64,000 nucleotides of DNA from Micromonospora echinospora (GTDB taxonomy: Bacteria; Actinomycetota; Actinomycetes; Mycobacteriales; Micromonosporaceae), in contig NZ_JACHJC010000001.1 in assembly GCF_014203425.1 (NCBI RefSeq), forward strand, positions 5,854,001-5,918,000. The letters are read 5' to 3'. Below, in pieces: positions 33,201-41,798 of this stretch (the stretch's first letter is position 1; each line of letters starts with the position of its first letter). The position numbers were made by a program, and so were the translations under genes. A model generated the notes under the pieces. The model was not told the DNA's origin. It saw nothing but the letters and a program-made list of their open reading frames with translations, and did not search any database.

Positions 33201-34628
33201 TCAGCGAGCGGTCGCGTACGCGGCGCAGCCGATCAGTTCGAGGGAGACCTGGAGTCGCTCGAGGCTGATGTTCTTGGCGATGGTGTCCTCCGGGGTGTGG
33301 TACGGCGGCTCCAGGAGTGCCGGGCTCGTCTCCCCGCGCCAGGAGAAGTTGGCGCTGGCGATGCCGACCTCCTGGAAGGACTGGTGGTCGCTGGAGCCGC
33401 GCTGCGTCACCGGCGACATCCGCGGGTCGTAGCCGAGGCGTACACCGGCGGCGGCCACCTCGTCGGTGGCCCGGTTGGACTGGCCGGTGAAGGACAGCAG
33501 CCAGTAGAGGGTGGCCGGGTCCCAGCTCGTGGCGACCATGTCGTTCTGGTACACCGCCAGGATGCGGTCCCGCTCGGCCTGCGGGAGCTGTCGCACGTGG
33601 TGACGCGAGCCGAGCAGGCCCTGCTCCTCCGAGCCCCACAGCGCGAACCGCAGGGTGGCGTCGACCGGGATCGCCTTCATCACCCGGGCCAGTTCGAGGC
33701 AGAGCACCGTGCCGGAACCGTCGTCGTTGGCACCGGGGGCGCCGACGACCGTGTCGTAGTGGGCGCTGACCATGACGACCGGCCCGTTCGCGCCGGACCG
33801 CCCGACCCGCTCCGCGATGACGTTGTGGGACGTCAGGTTGCGGTGTGCGGCAGTGGAGACGGTGAGCGTGAGTCGCCCGGTGGCGAGCAGAGCACGCAGC
33901 CGCTCCTTTTGCGCCTGGGCGACGCCGACCACCGGGATCGGCACCGGGGCGCCGGCCGAGCCCGGCAGGGTCGGTGAGAACGTGCTGCTGCGCCGGGGCG
34001 GCACCCCGTCGGCGGCGAGGAACACCACGGCGGCCGCGCCGCGCTCCAGCGCGGTGGCGACCAGCTGCTCGCGCCGGGCCGCCACGTAGTCGACGAGCAC
34101 GATCTGGCCGGTGACGCTCGCCGGGTAGTTCTCGGGAGCGCCCGCGCCCACGTCCACCACGTCACCCTGGACGGTGGTGTCCAGCGCGGCCTGCGGGGAG
34201 GCGCCGGCCTGCCAGTTCAGGTCGGTGGGCAGGCCGGCCGGCGAGGCGAGCTGAGCGAGGAACTTGTCCGCCACCGCGAACGGCTCCAGCCGGACCTGGT
34301 AGCCGAGGCGGTCGAGCTGCTTGGCGATGTAGTCGGCGGCGCGCCGCTCCGAGGCGGTCCCGCCGATACGCGGTCCGATCTCCTCGCTGAGCACGCGCAG
34401 GTGCGCCAGGGCCCGCTCGGCCGAGACCTGAGCGATGATCTTGCGATCGTCCGACGTGAGTGCCGGCGCCCGCCGGGAGCCCGGTCGCTTGTCGTCGGCC
34501 GCCCAGGCGGGCGTGGGCAGGGCAACGGTGGCGGCGCCACCGAGAGCGATAGTCAGCATGCGGCGTCGGTTCACAGTGGATCCGATGATGTCCGTGGCGG
34601 GGGAAGAGGGGTAACCGTCGTTGGTCAT
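33201..34628 (-). CDS. Secreted M28-family metallopeptidase (aminopeptidase)
   Basis: A 475-residue zinc peptidase. The N-terminal signal has a twin-arginine look (NRRRMLTIALGGAATVALP, cleavage after AWA). A protease-associated domain (about residues 150-260) is followed by the M28 catalytic domain. Its di-zinc ligands are His in VSAHYDTVVG, Asp in GANDDGSGT, Glu-Glu in WGSEEQGLLGS, Asp in VYQNDMVA and His in PPYHTPEDT. It probably releases N-terminal amino acids outside the cell. ATG 34628 has AGGAGA 6 nt upstream. A strong hairpin (34647-34677) lies just before the ribosome site and may affect expression. Confidence 0.9.
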   Translation of the reverse strand: MTNDGYPSSPATDIIGSTVNRRRMLTIALGGAATVALPTPAWAADDKRPGSRRAPALTSDDRKIIAQVSAERALAHLRVLSEEIGPRIGGTASERRAADYIAKQLDRLGYQVRLEPFAVADKFLAQLASPAGLPTDLNWQAGASPQAALDTTVQGDVVDVGAGAPENYPASVTGQIVLVDYVAARREQLVATALERGAAAVVFLAADGVPPRRSSTFSPTLPGSAGAPVPIPVVGVAQAQKERLRALLATGRLTLTVSTAAHRNLTSHNVIAERVGRSGANGPVVMVSAHYDTVVGAPGANDDGSGTVLCLELARVMKAIPVDATLRFALWGSEEQGLLGSRHHVRQLPQAERDRILAVYQNDMVATSWDPATLYWLLSFTGQSNRATDEVAAAGVRLGYDPRMSPVTQRGSSDHQSFQEVGIASANFSWRGETSPALLEPPYHTPEDTIAKNISLERLQVSLELIGCAAYATAR

Positions 34629-34646
34629 ACGCTTCTCCTGACTGTG

Positions 34647-34677
34647 CGAGTCGGGCGGTCGTCGCCCGCCCGACTCG
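34647..34677 (-). promoter_or_regulatory. 12-bp hairpin just upstream of the peptidase ribosome site
   Basis: Arms CGAGTCGGGCGG (34647-34658) and 34666-34677 pair perfectly with a 7-nt loop. It is positioned about 12 nt before the AGGAGA site of the M28 gene on the minus strand. It could be an attenuator-like leader element or the terminator of the upstream VOC gene. Confidence 0.55.
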
Positions 34678-34724
34678 GAGGATCTTGAACATAACCCGAG
34701 GTCGGGGGCGTATCCAAGATCCTC
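34678..34724. repeat. GATC-type intergenic palindrome E
   Basis: Arms GAGGATCTTG (34678-34687) and CAAGATCCTC (34715-34724), 10 bp perfect with a 27-nt loop. It shares GATCTTG with the elements at 26208 and 49192. Confidence 0.7.
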
Positions 34725-34934
34725 TCCGGTGATCGCCGGACCGACCGGCGCAGCCGGCTACCGCCCTGGCCGATCCGGACATCGACCGGTCTCTTGCCCG
34801 CCGCTGCTTCACGGTGCCGGCCGGCACGACGGTCCGGGCGGCCGCCGTCGCGACCGCCCGGACCGACGTGGCCCCGCCCCACCGACGCCGTCGTGTTCGG
34901 ACGGACCGCCACGGTGTCACCGGCCGACCCGGGG

Positions 34935-35300
34935 TCAGCCGCCGACCGGCGGGGTGAAGACGCCGAGCAGATTGCCCGACGGGTCGCGCAACAGGGCCCG
35001 CACCAGACCAGCCGGCGTGGTCACCGGCGCCGTCACCACGGCGCCGCCGGTCGCCTCGGCCCGGCGGCAGATCTCCGCGACGTCCGCCACCTCGGCGTAG
35101 AAGATCGCGTAGTTGCCGGTGTCGGTGCCCCGGATCGCGCCGCCGATCCCCCGCTCACCGCCGGCCGCCGTCTGCCGGTACGACCCGGCCGGGCCGCCCT
35201 GCTCCTCGAAACTCCAGCCGAACAGGTCGGCGTAGAACCGCTGCGCCTCGTCCGGGCGGTCGGAGCCGATCTCGAACCAGGTCACGGGCGTGCTGGACAT
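34935..35300 (-). CDS. VOC-family protein
   Basis: A 121-residue vicinal-oxygen-chelate domain protein: TPVTWFEIGSDRPDEAQRFYADLFGW at the N-terminus, NYAIFYAEVADVAEICRRAE in the middle and RDPSGNLLGVFTPP at the end. The ATG at 35300 follows AGGAGGA by 4 nt. It lies 97 nt downstream of a WYL-domain regulator on the same strand. YafY-type regulators beside small VOC genes are a recurring pair, so the regulator may control this gene. The substrate is unknown. Confidence 0.85.
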   Translation of the reverse strand: MSSTPVTWFEIGSDRPDEAQRFYADLFGWSFEEQGGPAGSYRQTAAGGERGIGGAIRGTDTGNYAIFYAEVADVAEICRRAEATGGAVVTAPVTTPAGLVRALLRDPSGNLLGVFTPPVGG

Positions 35301-35397
35301 GCTTCCTCCTGAGGTTCGCGCCGGCGGTCGGCCGGCGTCGTCAGGATTCAGCGTGGTGCCGGGACACGACAGCGTCCTGTCGGTGTTTCCCCCCGAA

Positions 35398-36090
35398 TCA
35401 GACCAGGGTGAGCGGGCGCACCCGGTCGACCGGCACGTCGAGGTCGCCCGGACGCCATTCCCGGGTCACCGGCTCGGCCAGCGGGCGCACCGTACGGATC
35501 CGGTCGGTGCGGAAGCAACGCACCCCGTCGCGCAGCCGGCACCAGGCGACCAGGTACCAGTGCACCGAGTTGCCCAGGTAGGCCAGCGGCTCCACGTCGC
35601 GCAGAGAATCAGCGCCGCCGCGGTCGGCGTACCCCAGGCGCAGCACCCGCCCGGCGGCGACCGCGTCGGCGACGACGGCCGGGACGGGCGAGCCCGGCCC
35701 GTCGCCCACCAGGTGCACCCGGCCGGCGAGCCGGTGCGCCTCGGCCACCGCGGCCGGCGGCATCACCGCGACCAGCTTGCGCAGCGCGGCGCCGGCCGCC
35801 GCGGCGAACGGGGAACCGCCGAGCCGGTGCAGCGCGACAGCCATCGCCACCGCCTCGGCCGCTGTCAGGTTGACCGGCGGGAGCGTGCGCGCCCGGTCGA
35901 CCACATAGCCGCCGGTGCGACCCGGCTCGGCCCAGATCGGCACGCCCGCGCCCTGCAACGCGGAGATGTCCCGCTCGACGGTGCGGGTGCTGACCTCGAA
36001 GCGGCCAGCCAGCCAGCTCGCGCTGCGCGGGCGCGGCGACACCGCCCGCAGCTCCTCGACCAGGGCGTAGAGGCGGTCGGTGCGGTTCAC
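35398..36090 (-). CDS. HTH plus WYL-domain transcriptional regulator (YafY type)
   Basis: A 230-residue regulator. An N-terminal winged HTH of the HTH_11 type (residues about 1-60; STRTVERDISALQGAGVP is the recognition region) is followed by a WYL-like ligand-sensing domain. In that domain HWYLVAWCRLRDGVRCFRTD carries the family Trp-Tyr-Leu and the later RxDRI. The GTG at 36090 lies 6 nt after TAGTTT (complement of 36097-36102), so it is probably leaderless. It likely regulates itself and the VOC gene downstream. Confidence 0.88.
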   Translation of the reverse strand: MNRTDRLYALVEELRAVSPRPRSASWLAGRFEVSTRTVERDISALQGAGVPIWAEPGRTGGYVVDRARTLPPVNLTAAEAVAMAVALHRLGGSPFAAAAGAALRKLVAVMPPAAVAEAHRLAGRVHLVGDGPGSPVPAVVADAVAAGRVLRLGYADRGGADSLRDVEPLAYLGNSVHWYLVAWCRLRDGVRCFRTDRIRTVRPLAEPVTREWRPGDLDVPVDRVRPLTLV

Positions 36091-36096
36091 CCCCGG

Positions 36097-36102
36097 AAAC
36101 TA
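36097..36102 (-). promoter_or_regulatory. -10 box TAGTTT of leaderless WYL regulator
   Basis: On the minus strand TAGTTT ends 6 nt before the GTG at 36090. Confidence 0.4.
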
Positions 36103-36122
36103 ACCCCGGGGTACGACACCGC

Positions 36123-36548
36123 TCAGGCGATGCAGGCGCAGACGATCAGCGCGGCGCCGAAGTGGGTGGCGGCGCTGACCTTGGCGGCCGGGTGCGGCTC
36201 CTCGGCCGCGATGACGTCGCCCAGCCGGCCCGGGGTGAGCAGGTCCAGCACCACGAAGGCCAGCGCCATCACCAGCAGGCCGACCAGCCCGAAGACCACA
36301 GTGGAGGCGATCCCCTTGGTGAACGAGCTGTAGCTGGTCAGCACGGCGGTGAAGACGATGCCGGCGATGCCGAGCTGGTTCGCGGCGAGCAGCAACGCGG
36401 CGTTGCCGTTGCGGCGCACCCAGATCAGCTCCCGCAGCTTCCCCGGGGTGAGCAGATCCACGAGCAGGAACCCGGCGGCCATCAGCGCCACCCCGACGAT
36501 CCCGAACACGATGCTCTGCCACGCCCCGTCGAGCAGGTCTCCCAGCAC
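36123..36548 (-). CDS. DUF350 membrane protein
   Basis: A 141-residue protein with four transmembrane helices in two similar halves (SIVFGIVGVALMAAGFLLVDL ... and VVFGLVGLLVMALAFVVLDLL). Each is followed by LTPGKL or LTPGRL, a hallmark of the DUF350 repeat. The GTG at 36548 has GGGGAGG 5 nt upstream; the neighbouring TTG at 36551 is a poorer start. The function of DUF350 is unknown. It sits 77 nt after the second glutamine synthetase gene on the same strand. Confidence 0.8.
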   Translation of the reverse strand: MLGDLLDGAWQSIVFGIVGVALMAAGFLLVDLLTPGKLRELIWVRRNGNAALLLAANQLGIAGIVFTAVLTSYSSFTKGIASTVVFGLVGLLVMALAFVVLDLLTPGRLGDVIAAEEPHPAAKVSAATHFGAALIVCACIA

Positions 36549-36625
36549 CAACGCCTCCCCGGCTCACCCGCCCGGCGAGGTGCCGGCGCGGTGCCGCAGA
36601 CGATAGCGGCACCGCGCCAGGTGAT

Positions 36626-37975
36626 CTAGAGAGACAGGTAGCGCTGCCGCTCGTACGGAGTGACCTCGCGGCGGTACTGCTCCCACTCGGCCCGCTTGTT
36701 GCGCAGGAAGAAGTCGAAGACGTGCTCGCCGAGCACCTCGGCGACCAGCTCGGAGCCGGCCATCACGTCGATCGCCTCGGCCAGGTTCTCCGGCAGCGCC
36801 TCGTAACCCATGGCGCGGCGCTCCGCGCTGCTGAGCGACCAGACGTCGTCCTCGGCGCCCGGCGGCAGCTCGTACCCCTCCTCGATGCCCTTGAGGCCGG
36901 CGCCGAGCATCACCGCGAACGCCAGGTAGGGGTTGGTCGCCGAGTCCAGCGAGCGGACCTCGACCCGGGCCGAGTTCGGCTTGCCGTACGCGGGCACCCG
37001 CACCAGCGCGGACCGGTTCAGGTGACCCCAGCAGACGTACGCGGGGCTCTCGGTGATCCGGTCCGGCAACGCCTGCGGGAACAGCCGCTTGTACGAGTTG
37101 ACCCACTGGTTCGTCACCGCGGTGTACTCCCGCGCGTGGGTGAGCAGCCCGGCGATGAACGACTTGGCGACCTTCGACAGCTTCATCGGGTCACCGGCGT
37201 CGTGGAACGCGTTGCGCTCCCCCTCGAACAGCGACAGGTGGGTGTGCATGCCGTTGCCGGGCTGGTCGGTGAACGGCTTCGGCATGAAGCTGGCCTGCAC
37301 GCCGGTGGAGAGCGCGACCTCCTTCACCACGTGCCGGAAGGTCATGATGTTGTCGGCGGTGGTGAGCGCGTCGGCGTAGCGCAGGTCGATCTCCTGCTGG
37401 CCGGGGGCGACCTCGTGGTGGCTGTACTCCACCGAGATGCCGATCCGCTCCAGCGCCAGCACCGCCTGGCGGCGGAAGTCCCGCGCCACGGCGTGCGTGG
37501 TGTGCTCGAAGTAGCCGCCGGTGTCCACCGGGACCGGCACCGAGCCGTCCTGCGGGCCGTTCTCCAGCAGGAAGAACTCGATCTCCGGGTGGGTGTAGAA
37601 CGTGAAGCCCTTGTCGGCGGCGCGGGAGAGCATGCGGCGCAGCACGTGCCTCGGGTCGGCCCAGGACGGGCTGCCGTCGGGCAGCGAGATGTCGCAGAAC
37701 ATCCGGGCGCTCTCACCGCTGACGCCGCCCTCGAACGGGAAGACCTGGAACGTCGTCGGGTCCGGCATGGCGACCATGTCCGACTCGAAGACCCGGGCGA
37801 AGCCCTCGATCGCGGAGCCGTCGAAACCGATGCCCTCGTCGAAGGCCGCCTCCAGCTCCGCCGGGGCCACCGAGACGCTCTTGAGCGTGCCGAGCACATC
37901 GGTGAACCACAGCCGGACGAAACGGATGTCCCGCTCTTCCAGCGTACGGAGGACGAACTCCTGCTGACGGTCCAC
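36626..37975 (-). CDS. glnA2: GSI-type glutamine synthetase-like protein, GlnA2 type
   Basis: A 449-residue GSI-family enzyme closely following the actinomycete GlnA2 pattern: MDRQQEFVLRTLEERDIRFV at the start, GFDGSAIEGFARVFESDM, EIEFFLLE (metal site), SFMPKPFTDQPGNGMHTH (ATP site) and GHLNRSALVRVP. The adenylylation tyrosine of GlnA (DLYDLPP) is replaced by DDVWSLSS, so GlnE should not modify it. In Streptomyces, GlnA2 is reported as a gamma-glutamylpolyamine synthetase rather than a true glutamine synthetase; the same may hold here. GTG 37975 (MDR) was preferred over GTG 37981. A GTAAC-n6-GTAAC box lies about 80 bp upstream. Confidence 0.85.
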   Translation of the reverse strand: MDRQQEFVLRTLEERDIRFVRLWFTDVLGTLKSVSVAPAELEAAFDEGIGFDGSAIEGFARVFESDMVAMPDPTTFQVFPFEGGVSGESARMFCDISLPDGSPSWADPRHVLRRMLSRAADKGFTFYTHPEIEFFLLENGPQDGSVPVPVDTGGYFEHTTHAVARDFRRQAVLALERIGISVEYSHHEVAPGQQEIDLRYADALTTADNIMTFRHVVKEVALSTGVQASFMPKPFTDQPGNGMHTHLSLFEGERNAFHDAGDPMKLSKVAKSFIAGLLTHAREYTAVTNQWVNSYKRLFPQALPDRITESPAYVCWGHLNRSALVRVPAYGKPNSARVEVRSLDSATNPYLAFAVMLGAGLKGIEEGYELPPGAEDDVWSLSSAERRAMGYEALPENLAEAIDVMAGSELVAEVLGEHVFDFFLRNKRAEWEQYRREVTPYERQRYLSL

Positions 37976-38052
37976 TTCCACCCCTCGTTACACGTACGTC
38001 CGCGCCGGCGCCGGGGCCGGCTCGGCCTGACCGCCCAGTCTCCACCGGGCTC

Positions 38053-38068
38053 GTTACGCCGACGTTAC
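38053..38068 (-). promoter_or_regulatory. GlnR-like box upstream of glnA2
   Basis: On the minus strand GTAAC, six bases, GTAAC (complement of 38053-38068) fits the GlnR half-site spacing. It lies about 80-90 bp before the glnA2 start, in the divergent glnA2-nadE region. A third GTAAC half-site is at the complement of 37987-37991. Confidence 0.55.
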
Positions 38069-38183
38069 GCCTTCCCCGGCCGGCCGTCCCGCCGTGTCCG
38101 CCGCGCTGGGACGCGCGGGGCCGGCACGCCTGTCTGCCCCAACCGGTCGGATTCGGCCGGGACGGCTGGGGGAAGATGGGGAC

Positions 38184-39944
38184 ATGCCCACCCTGCGTCT
38201 CGCCCTGTGCCAGGTCAACCCGACGGTAGGCGACCTCGCCGGCAACGCCGGCCTGGTCCGCGAGTGGACCCGCCAGGCGGCCGGCTCCGGCGCCCAGCTC
38301 GTCCTGTTCCCCGAGCTGATGCTGACCGGCTACCCGGTCGAGGACCTGGTCTTCCGCCGCTCGTTCGTCGCCGCGTCCCGGGCCGCGCTGCACCGGCTCG
38401 CCGCCGACCTGGCCGCCGACGGCCACGGTGACCTGCCGGTGATGGTCGGCTACCTGGACGCCGACGGCCCGCCGCAGGTCAGCTCCGACGCGGAGCCGGG
38501 CCGGGGCGCCCGGAACGCGGCGGCGCTGCTGCACCGGGGCGAGGTCGTCGCCACCTACTTCAAGCACCACCTGCCCAACTACGGCGTGTTCGACGAGGAC
38601 CGCTACTTCGTGCCCGGTGACACGCTCACCGTGGTGCGCGTCGGCGGGGTGGACGTGGCGCTGACCATCTGCGAGGACCTGTGGCAGGCCGGTGGGCCGT
38701 TCGCGGTGGCCCGGCAGGCCGGCGTCGGGCTGGTGCTGAGCATCAACGGCTCCCCGTACGAGCTGAACAAGGACGACGTGCGGCTGCCGCTGGTGCGCCG
38801 GCGCGCCGCCGAGGCCGGGGCCACGATCGCGTACGTGAACATGGTCGGCGGCCAGGACGAGCTGGTCTACGACGGAGACTCGATGATCGTCGCCGCGGAC
38901 GGCACGCTGCTGGCCCGGGCGCCGCAGTTCGTCGAGCACCTGGTGGTGCACGACCTGGAACTGCCGGCGGCGGCGGACGCTCCCGGCGAGACCGGTGAGC
39001 CGGCCGGCGGGATGCGCGTGGTCCGCCACGAGGTCCCGGCGATCCCGCCCGCACCCGCCGGGCCGGCGGCCGACGGCGGCATCATCGAGCCGGTCGCCGA
39101 CGAGGCCGAGGTGTGGCACGCGCTGGTGCTGGGCCTGCGCGACTACATCGACAAGAACCGCTTCCCCTCGGTGGTGCTCGGCCTGTCCGGCGGCATCGAC
39201 TCGGCGGTGGCGGCGGCGATCGCTGTCGACGCGGTCGGCCCGGAGCGCGTCGTCGGCGTCTCGATGCCCAGCCAGCACTCCTCCGAGCACTCCCGCACCG
39301 ACGCCGAGGACCTGGCGAAGCGGACCGGCCTGGACTACCGGGTCGAGCCGATCCAGCCGATGGTGGACACGTTCCTGGCGAACATGTCGCTGTCCGGGGT
39401 GGCGGTGGAGAACCTCCAGGCCCGGGTACGCGGCGTGATCCTGATGGCGTTGTCGAACCAGGAGGGCCACCTGGTGCTCACCACCGGCAACAAGAGCGAG
39501 CTGGCGGTGGGCTACTCGACGCTCTACGGCGACTCGGTGGGCGGCTACAACCCGGTCAAGGACGTCTGGAAGACGCTGGTGTGGCGGCTGGCGAAGTGGC
39601 GCAACGCCGACGCGGTACGGCGCGGACAGACGCCGCCGATCCCGGAGAACTCGATCGGCAAGCCGCCGTCGGCCGAGCTGAGCCCCGGCCAGCTCGACAG
39701 CGACACGCTGCCCGACTACGACGTGCTGGACCCGATCCTGATCGGCTACGTCGACGGTGACCTGGGCCGCGACGGCCTGGTCGAGTCCGGCCACGACCCG
39801 GCCGTCGTGGACAAGGTGCTGCGGATGGTGGATACCGCCGAGTACAAGCGACGGCAGTCCGCACCCGGCACCAAGATCTCCATGAAGGCGTTCGGGCGGG
39901 ACCGGCGGCTGCCGATCACCAACCGGTGGCGCGAGGACGGCTGA
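38184..39944 (+). CDS. nadE: Glutamine-dependent NAD+ synthetase NadE
   Basis: A 586-residue two-domain enzyme that amidates nicotinic acid adenine dinucleotide using glutamine and ATP. The N-terminal nitrilase-type glutaminase has its triad in FPELMLTGYP (Glu), YFKHHLPNYGVFDE (Lys) and LTICEDLW (Cys). The C-terminal synthetase has the PP-loop SGGIDS at 335-340 and TTGNKSELAVGYSTLYGD. ATG 38184 lies 6 nt after a GAAGAT box. It is divergent from glnA2 and consumes glutamine; this is a common actinobacterial neighbourhood (glnA2, nadE, panB). Confidence 0.96.
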   Translation: MPTLRLALCQVNPTVGDLAGNAGLVREWTRQAAGSGAQLVLFPELMLTGYPVEDLVFRRSFVAASRAALHRLAADLAADGHGDLPVMVGYLDADGPPQVSSDAEPGRGARNAAALLHRGEVVATYFKHHLPNYGVFDEDRYFVPGDTLTVVRVGGVDVALTICEDLWQAGGPFAVARQAGVGLVLSINGSPYELNKDDVRLPLVRRRAAEAGATIAYVNMVGGQDELVYDGDSMIVAADGTLLARAPQFVEHLVVHDLELPAAADAPGETGEPAGGMRVVRHEVPAIPPAPAGPAADGGIIEPVADEAEVWHALVLGLRDYIDKNRFPSVVLGLSGGIDSAVAAAIAVDAVGPERVVGVSMPSQHSSEHSRTDAEDLAKRTGLDYRVEPIQPMVDTFLANMSLSGVAVENLQARVRGVILMALSNQEGHLVLTTGNKSELAVGYSTLYGDSVGGYNPVKDVWKTLVWRLAKWRNADAVRRGQTPPIPENSIGKPPSAELSPGQLDSDTLPDYDVLDPILIGYVDGDLGRDGLVESGHDPAVVDKVLRMVDTAEYKRRQSAPGTKISMKAFGRDRRLPITNRWREDG

Positions 39945-40063
39945 CCGCTCCCCCGGCCGGGGAGTGACATCCTCCACTCCGATCTGCCCGCGGGCCGTCG
40001 CCCGGTGCGACGATCGCGGGGAACCCGGGGACCGCGTGCGCGGCCTCGAGGAAGGAGATTGTC

Positions 40064-40909
40064 ATGGTGGAGTCCACCCCGGCCGAGGTGACCGCCCTCT
40101 ACGGCGGGCCGGCCACCCGGCGGGTACGCACCCGCGACCTGATCGCCGCCAAGGAGCGCGGCGAGCGCTGGGCGATGCTCACCTCGTACGACCAGTACAC
40201 GGCCTCGATCTTCGACCAGGCGGGCATCCCGGTGCTGCTGGTCGGCGACTCGGCGGCGAACAACGTGTTCGGCTACGAGACCACGCTGCCGGTGACCGCC
40301 GAGGAACTGCTGCCGCTGGTCCGCGCCGTGGTACGGGCCACGAAGCAGTCGCTGGTCGTCGGCGACCTGCCGTTCGGCTCGTACGAGGAGGGCCCGGCGC
40401 AGGCGCTGCGCACCGCGGTGCGGTTCATGAAGGAGGGCGGCTGCCACGCGGTGAAGCTGGAGGGCGGGCGGCGCTGCGCCGCCCAGATCGAGGCGATCAA
40501 CGGCGCCGGCATCCCGGTGATGGCGCACATCGGCTTCACCCCGCAGAGCGAACACACGCTCGGCGGCTACCGGGTGCAGGGCCGGGGCGAGGCGGCCGAG
40601 GAGGTGCTCGCCGACGCGCGGGCCGTCGCCGACGCGGGCGCGTTCGCCGTGGTGCTGGAGATGGTGCCGGGTGAGGTGGCCAAGCGGGTCACCGCCGAGT
40701 TGGCCATCCCCACCGTCGGCATCGGCGCCGGTCCGGACACCGACGGGCAGGTGCTGGTCTGGCAGGACATGGCCGGGCTGCGGACCGGCCGGGCGCCCCG
40801 TTTCGTGAAGCGCTACGCCGACCTGGCCGGCGCGCTCACCGACGCCACCCGCCGGTTCGCCGACGAGGTACGCGGCGGCGAGTTCCCCGCCGCCGAACAC
40901 ACCTTCTGA
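40064..40909 (+). CDS. panB: 3-methyl-2-oxobutanoate hydroxymethyltransferase PanB
   Basis: A 281-residue enzyme of pantothenate synthesis that transfers a hydroxymethyl group from 5,10-methylene-tetrahydrofolate to alpha-ketoisovalerate. Family motifs: [61 protein letters not shown] and [22 protein letters not shown] 40064 follows AAGGAG by 6 nt. The stop is followed directly by a paired dispersed repeat. Cytoplasmic. Confidence 0.97.
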   Translation: MVESTPAEVTALYGGPATRRVRTRDLIAAKERGERWAMLTSYDQYTASIFDQAGIPVLLVGDSAANNVFGYETTLPVTAEELLPLVRAVVRATKQSLVVGDLPFGSYEEGPAQALRTAVRFMKEGGCHAVKLEGGRRCAAQIEAINGAGIPVMAHIGFTPQSEHTLGGYRVQGRGEAAEEVLADARAVADAGAFAVVLEMVPGEVAKRVTAELAIPTVGIGAGPDTDGQVLVWQDMAGLRTGRAPRFVKRYADLAGALTDATRRFADEVRGGEFPAAEHTF

Positions 40910-40913
40910 GGGT

Positions 40914-40970
40914 GTAAGGAAGGGCCCCTTCTTAACGCCTGGCGTAGAGGAGGGGCCCCTTCTTAACACG
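40914..40970 (-). repeat. Paired TTAAGAAGGGGCCC dispersed repeat, copy 2
   Basis: It is inverted relative to copy 1. The complements of 40953-40966 and 40922-40935 are both TTAAGAAGGGGCCC, again with a 31-bp period. Positions 40914-40938 are the exact complement of 613-637 (25 identical bases). It lies between panB and npdG, which converge. Confidence 0.85.
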
Positions 40971-41033
40971 CGCCGCCGCCGCGCCGCGCCGAGCGCGCCA
41001 CCCGCGCCCACGCGACGGCGCGCGGCGCGCGGT

Positions 41034-41732
41034 TCAGAGGTCGGTGACGCGGATGCCGGCGTGCGCCTTGTAGCGCTTGTTGATCGCGATCAGGTTGGCG
41101 GTGAACGCCTCGATCTGGTGGGCGTTGCGCAGCCGTCCGGCGTAGATGCCCCGCATGCCGGGGATCCGCGCGGCCAGCGCGGCGACCACGCCGGCCACCT
41201 CCCGGTCCTCGGTGCAGATCAGCACGTCGAGGTCGATCCGGTCGATCTGCGGGTCGGCCAGCAGCGGCGCGCTGACGTGGTTGAACGCGGCGCACACCCG
41301 GGACTCGGGCAGCAGCCCGGCGGCCTGCTGCACGGCGCTGCCCTCGGGCACGTCGAGCGCGTACGGGCCCTGCTTGTCGAAGCCGAGCGGGTTGACGCAG
41401 TCCACCACGATCTTGCCGGCCAGCGGGGCGGCGAGCGCGGCGACGGTGGCCGCGTGCCCGTCCCACGGCACCGCCACGATCACCACGTCGCTGCGCCGGG
41501 CCACGTCCTCGTTGTCGCCGCCGGAGACGACGGCGCCCTCCGGTACGCCGGGCAGGGCGGCGATCTCGGCGGCGGCCTGATTGGCCCGCTCTGCGGTGCG
41601 GGAGCCGATCAGCACGGTCTGCCCGGCGCGGGCGAACCGGTAGGCGAGACCTCGTCCCTGGTCGCCGGTGCCACCGATGATGCCGACGGTCAGCCCGGAA
41701 ACGTCGGGCAGCGTGGTCGCGTCGTAAGCCAT
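41034..41732 (-). CDS. npdG: NADPH-dependent F420 reductase
   Basis: A 232-residue F420H2:NADP oxidoreductase. The Rossmann motif VGIIGGTGDQGRGLAYRFA is followed by VLIGSRTAERA (NADP preference), then VIVAVPWDGHAATVAAL and VVDCVNPLGFDKQGP. The C-terminal half has AFNHVSAPLL and ITVLICTED-like strands. It interconverts NADPH and reduced F420. ATG 41732 gives MAYDATTLPDVSGLTVG; an upstream in-frame GTG would add 18 residues. It fits with the LLM oxidoreductase at 707 as part of F420 metabolism. It faces panB across a dispersed repeat. Confidence 0.92.
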   Translation of the reverse strand: MAYDATTLPDVSGLTVGIIGGTGDQGRGLAYRFARAGQTVLIGSRTAERANQAAAEIAALPGVPEGAVVSGGDNEDVARRSDVVIVAVPWDGHAATVAALAAPLAGKIVVDCVNPLGFDKQGPYALDVPEGSAVQQAAGLLPESRVCAAFNHVSAPLLADPQIDRIDLDVLICTEDREVAGVVAALAARIPGMRGIYAGRLRNAHQIEAFTANLIAINKRYKAHAGIRVTDL

Positions 41733-41798
41733 GGGCTCATCCTCGCAAAGCGAGGCCGCGTGCGGTGCATCCCGATGCTGTGACAATGGCCGCGCTGG

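Larger units (their letters stand above)
34629..34934. other. Leader region of the M28 peptidase gene
   Basis: No gene is supported in about 300 bp. The part next to the peptidase start holds two nested inverted repeats (34647-34677 and 34678-34724). The rest shows no coding evidence. Confidence 0.6.
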
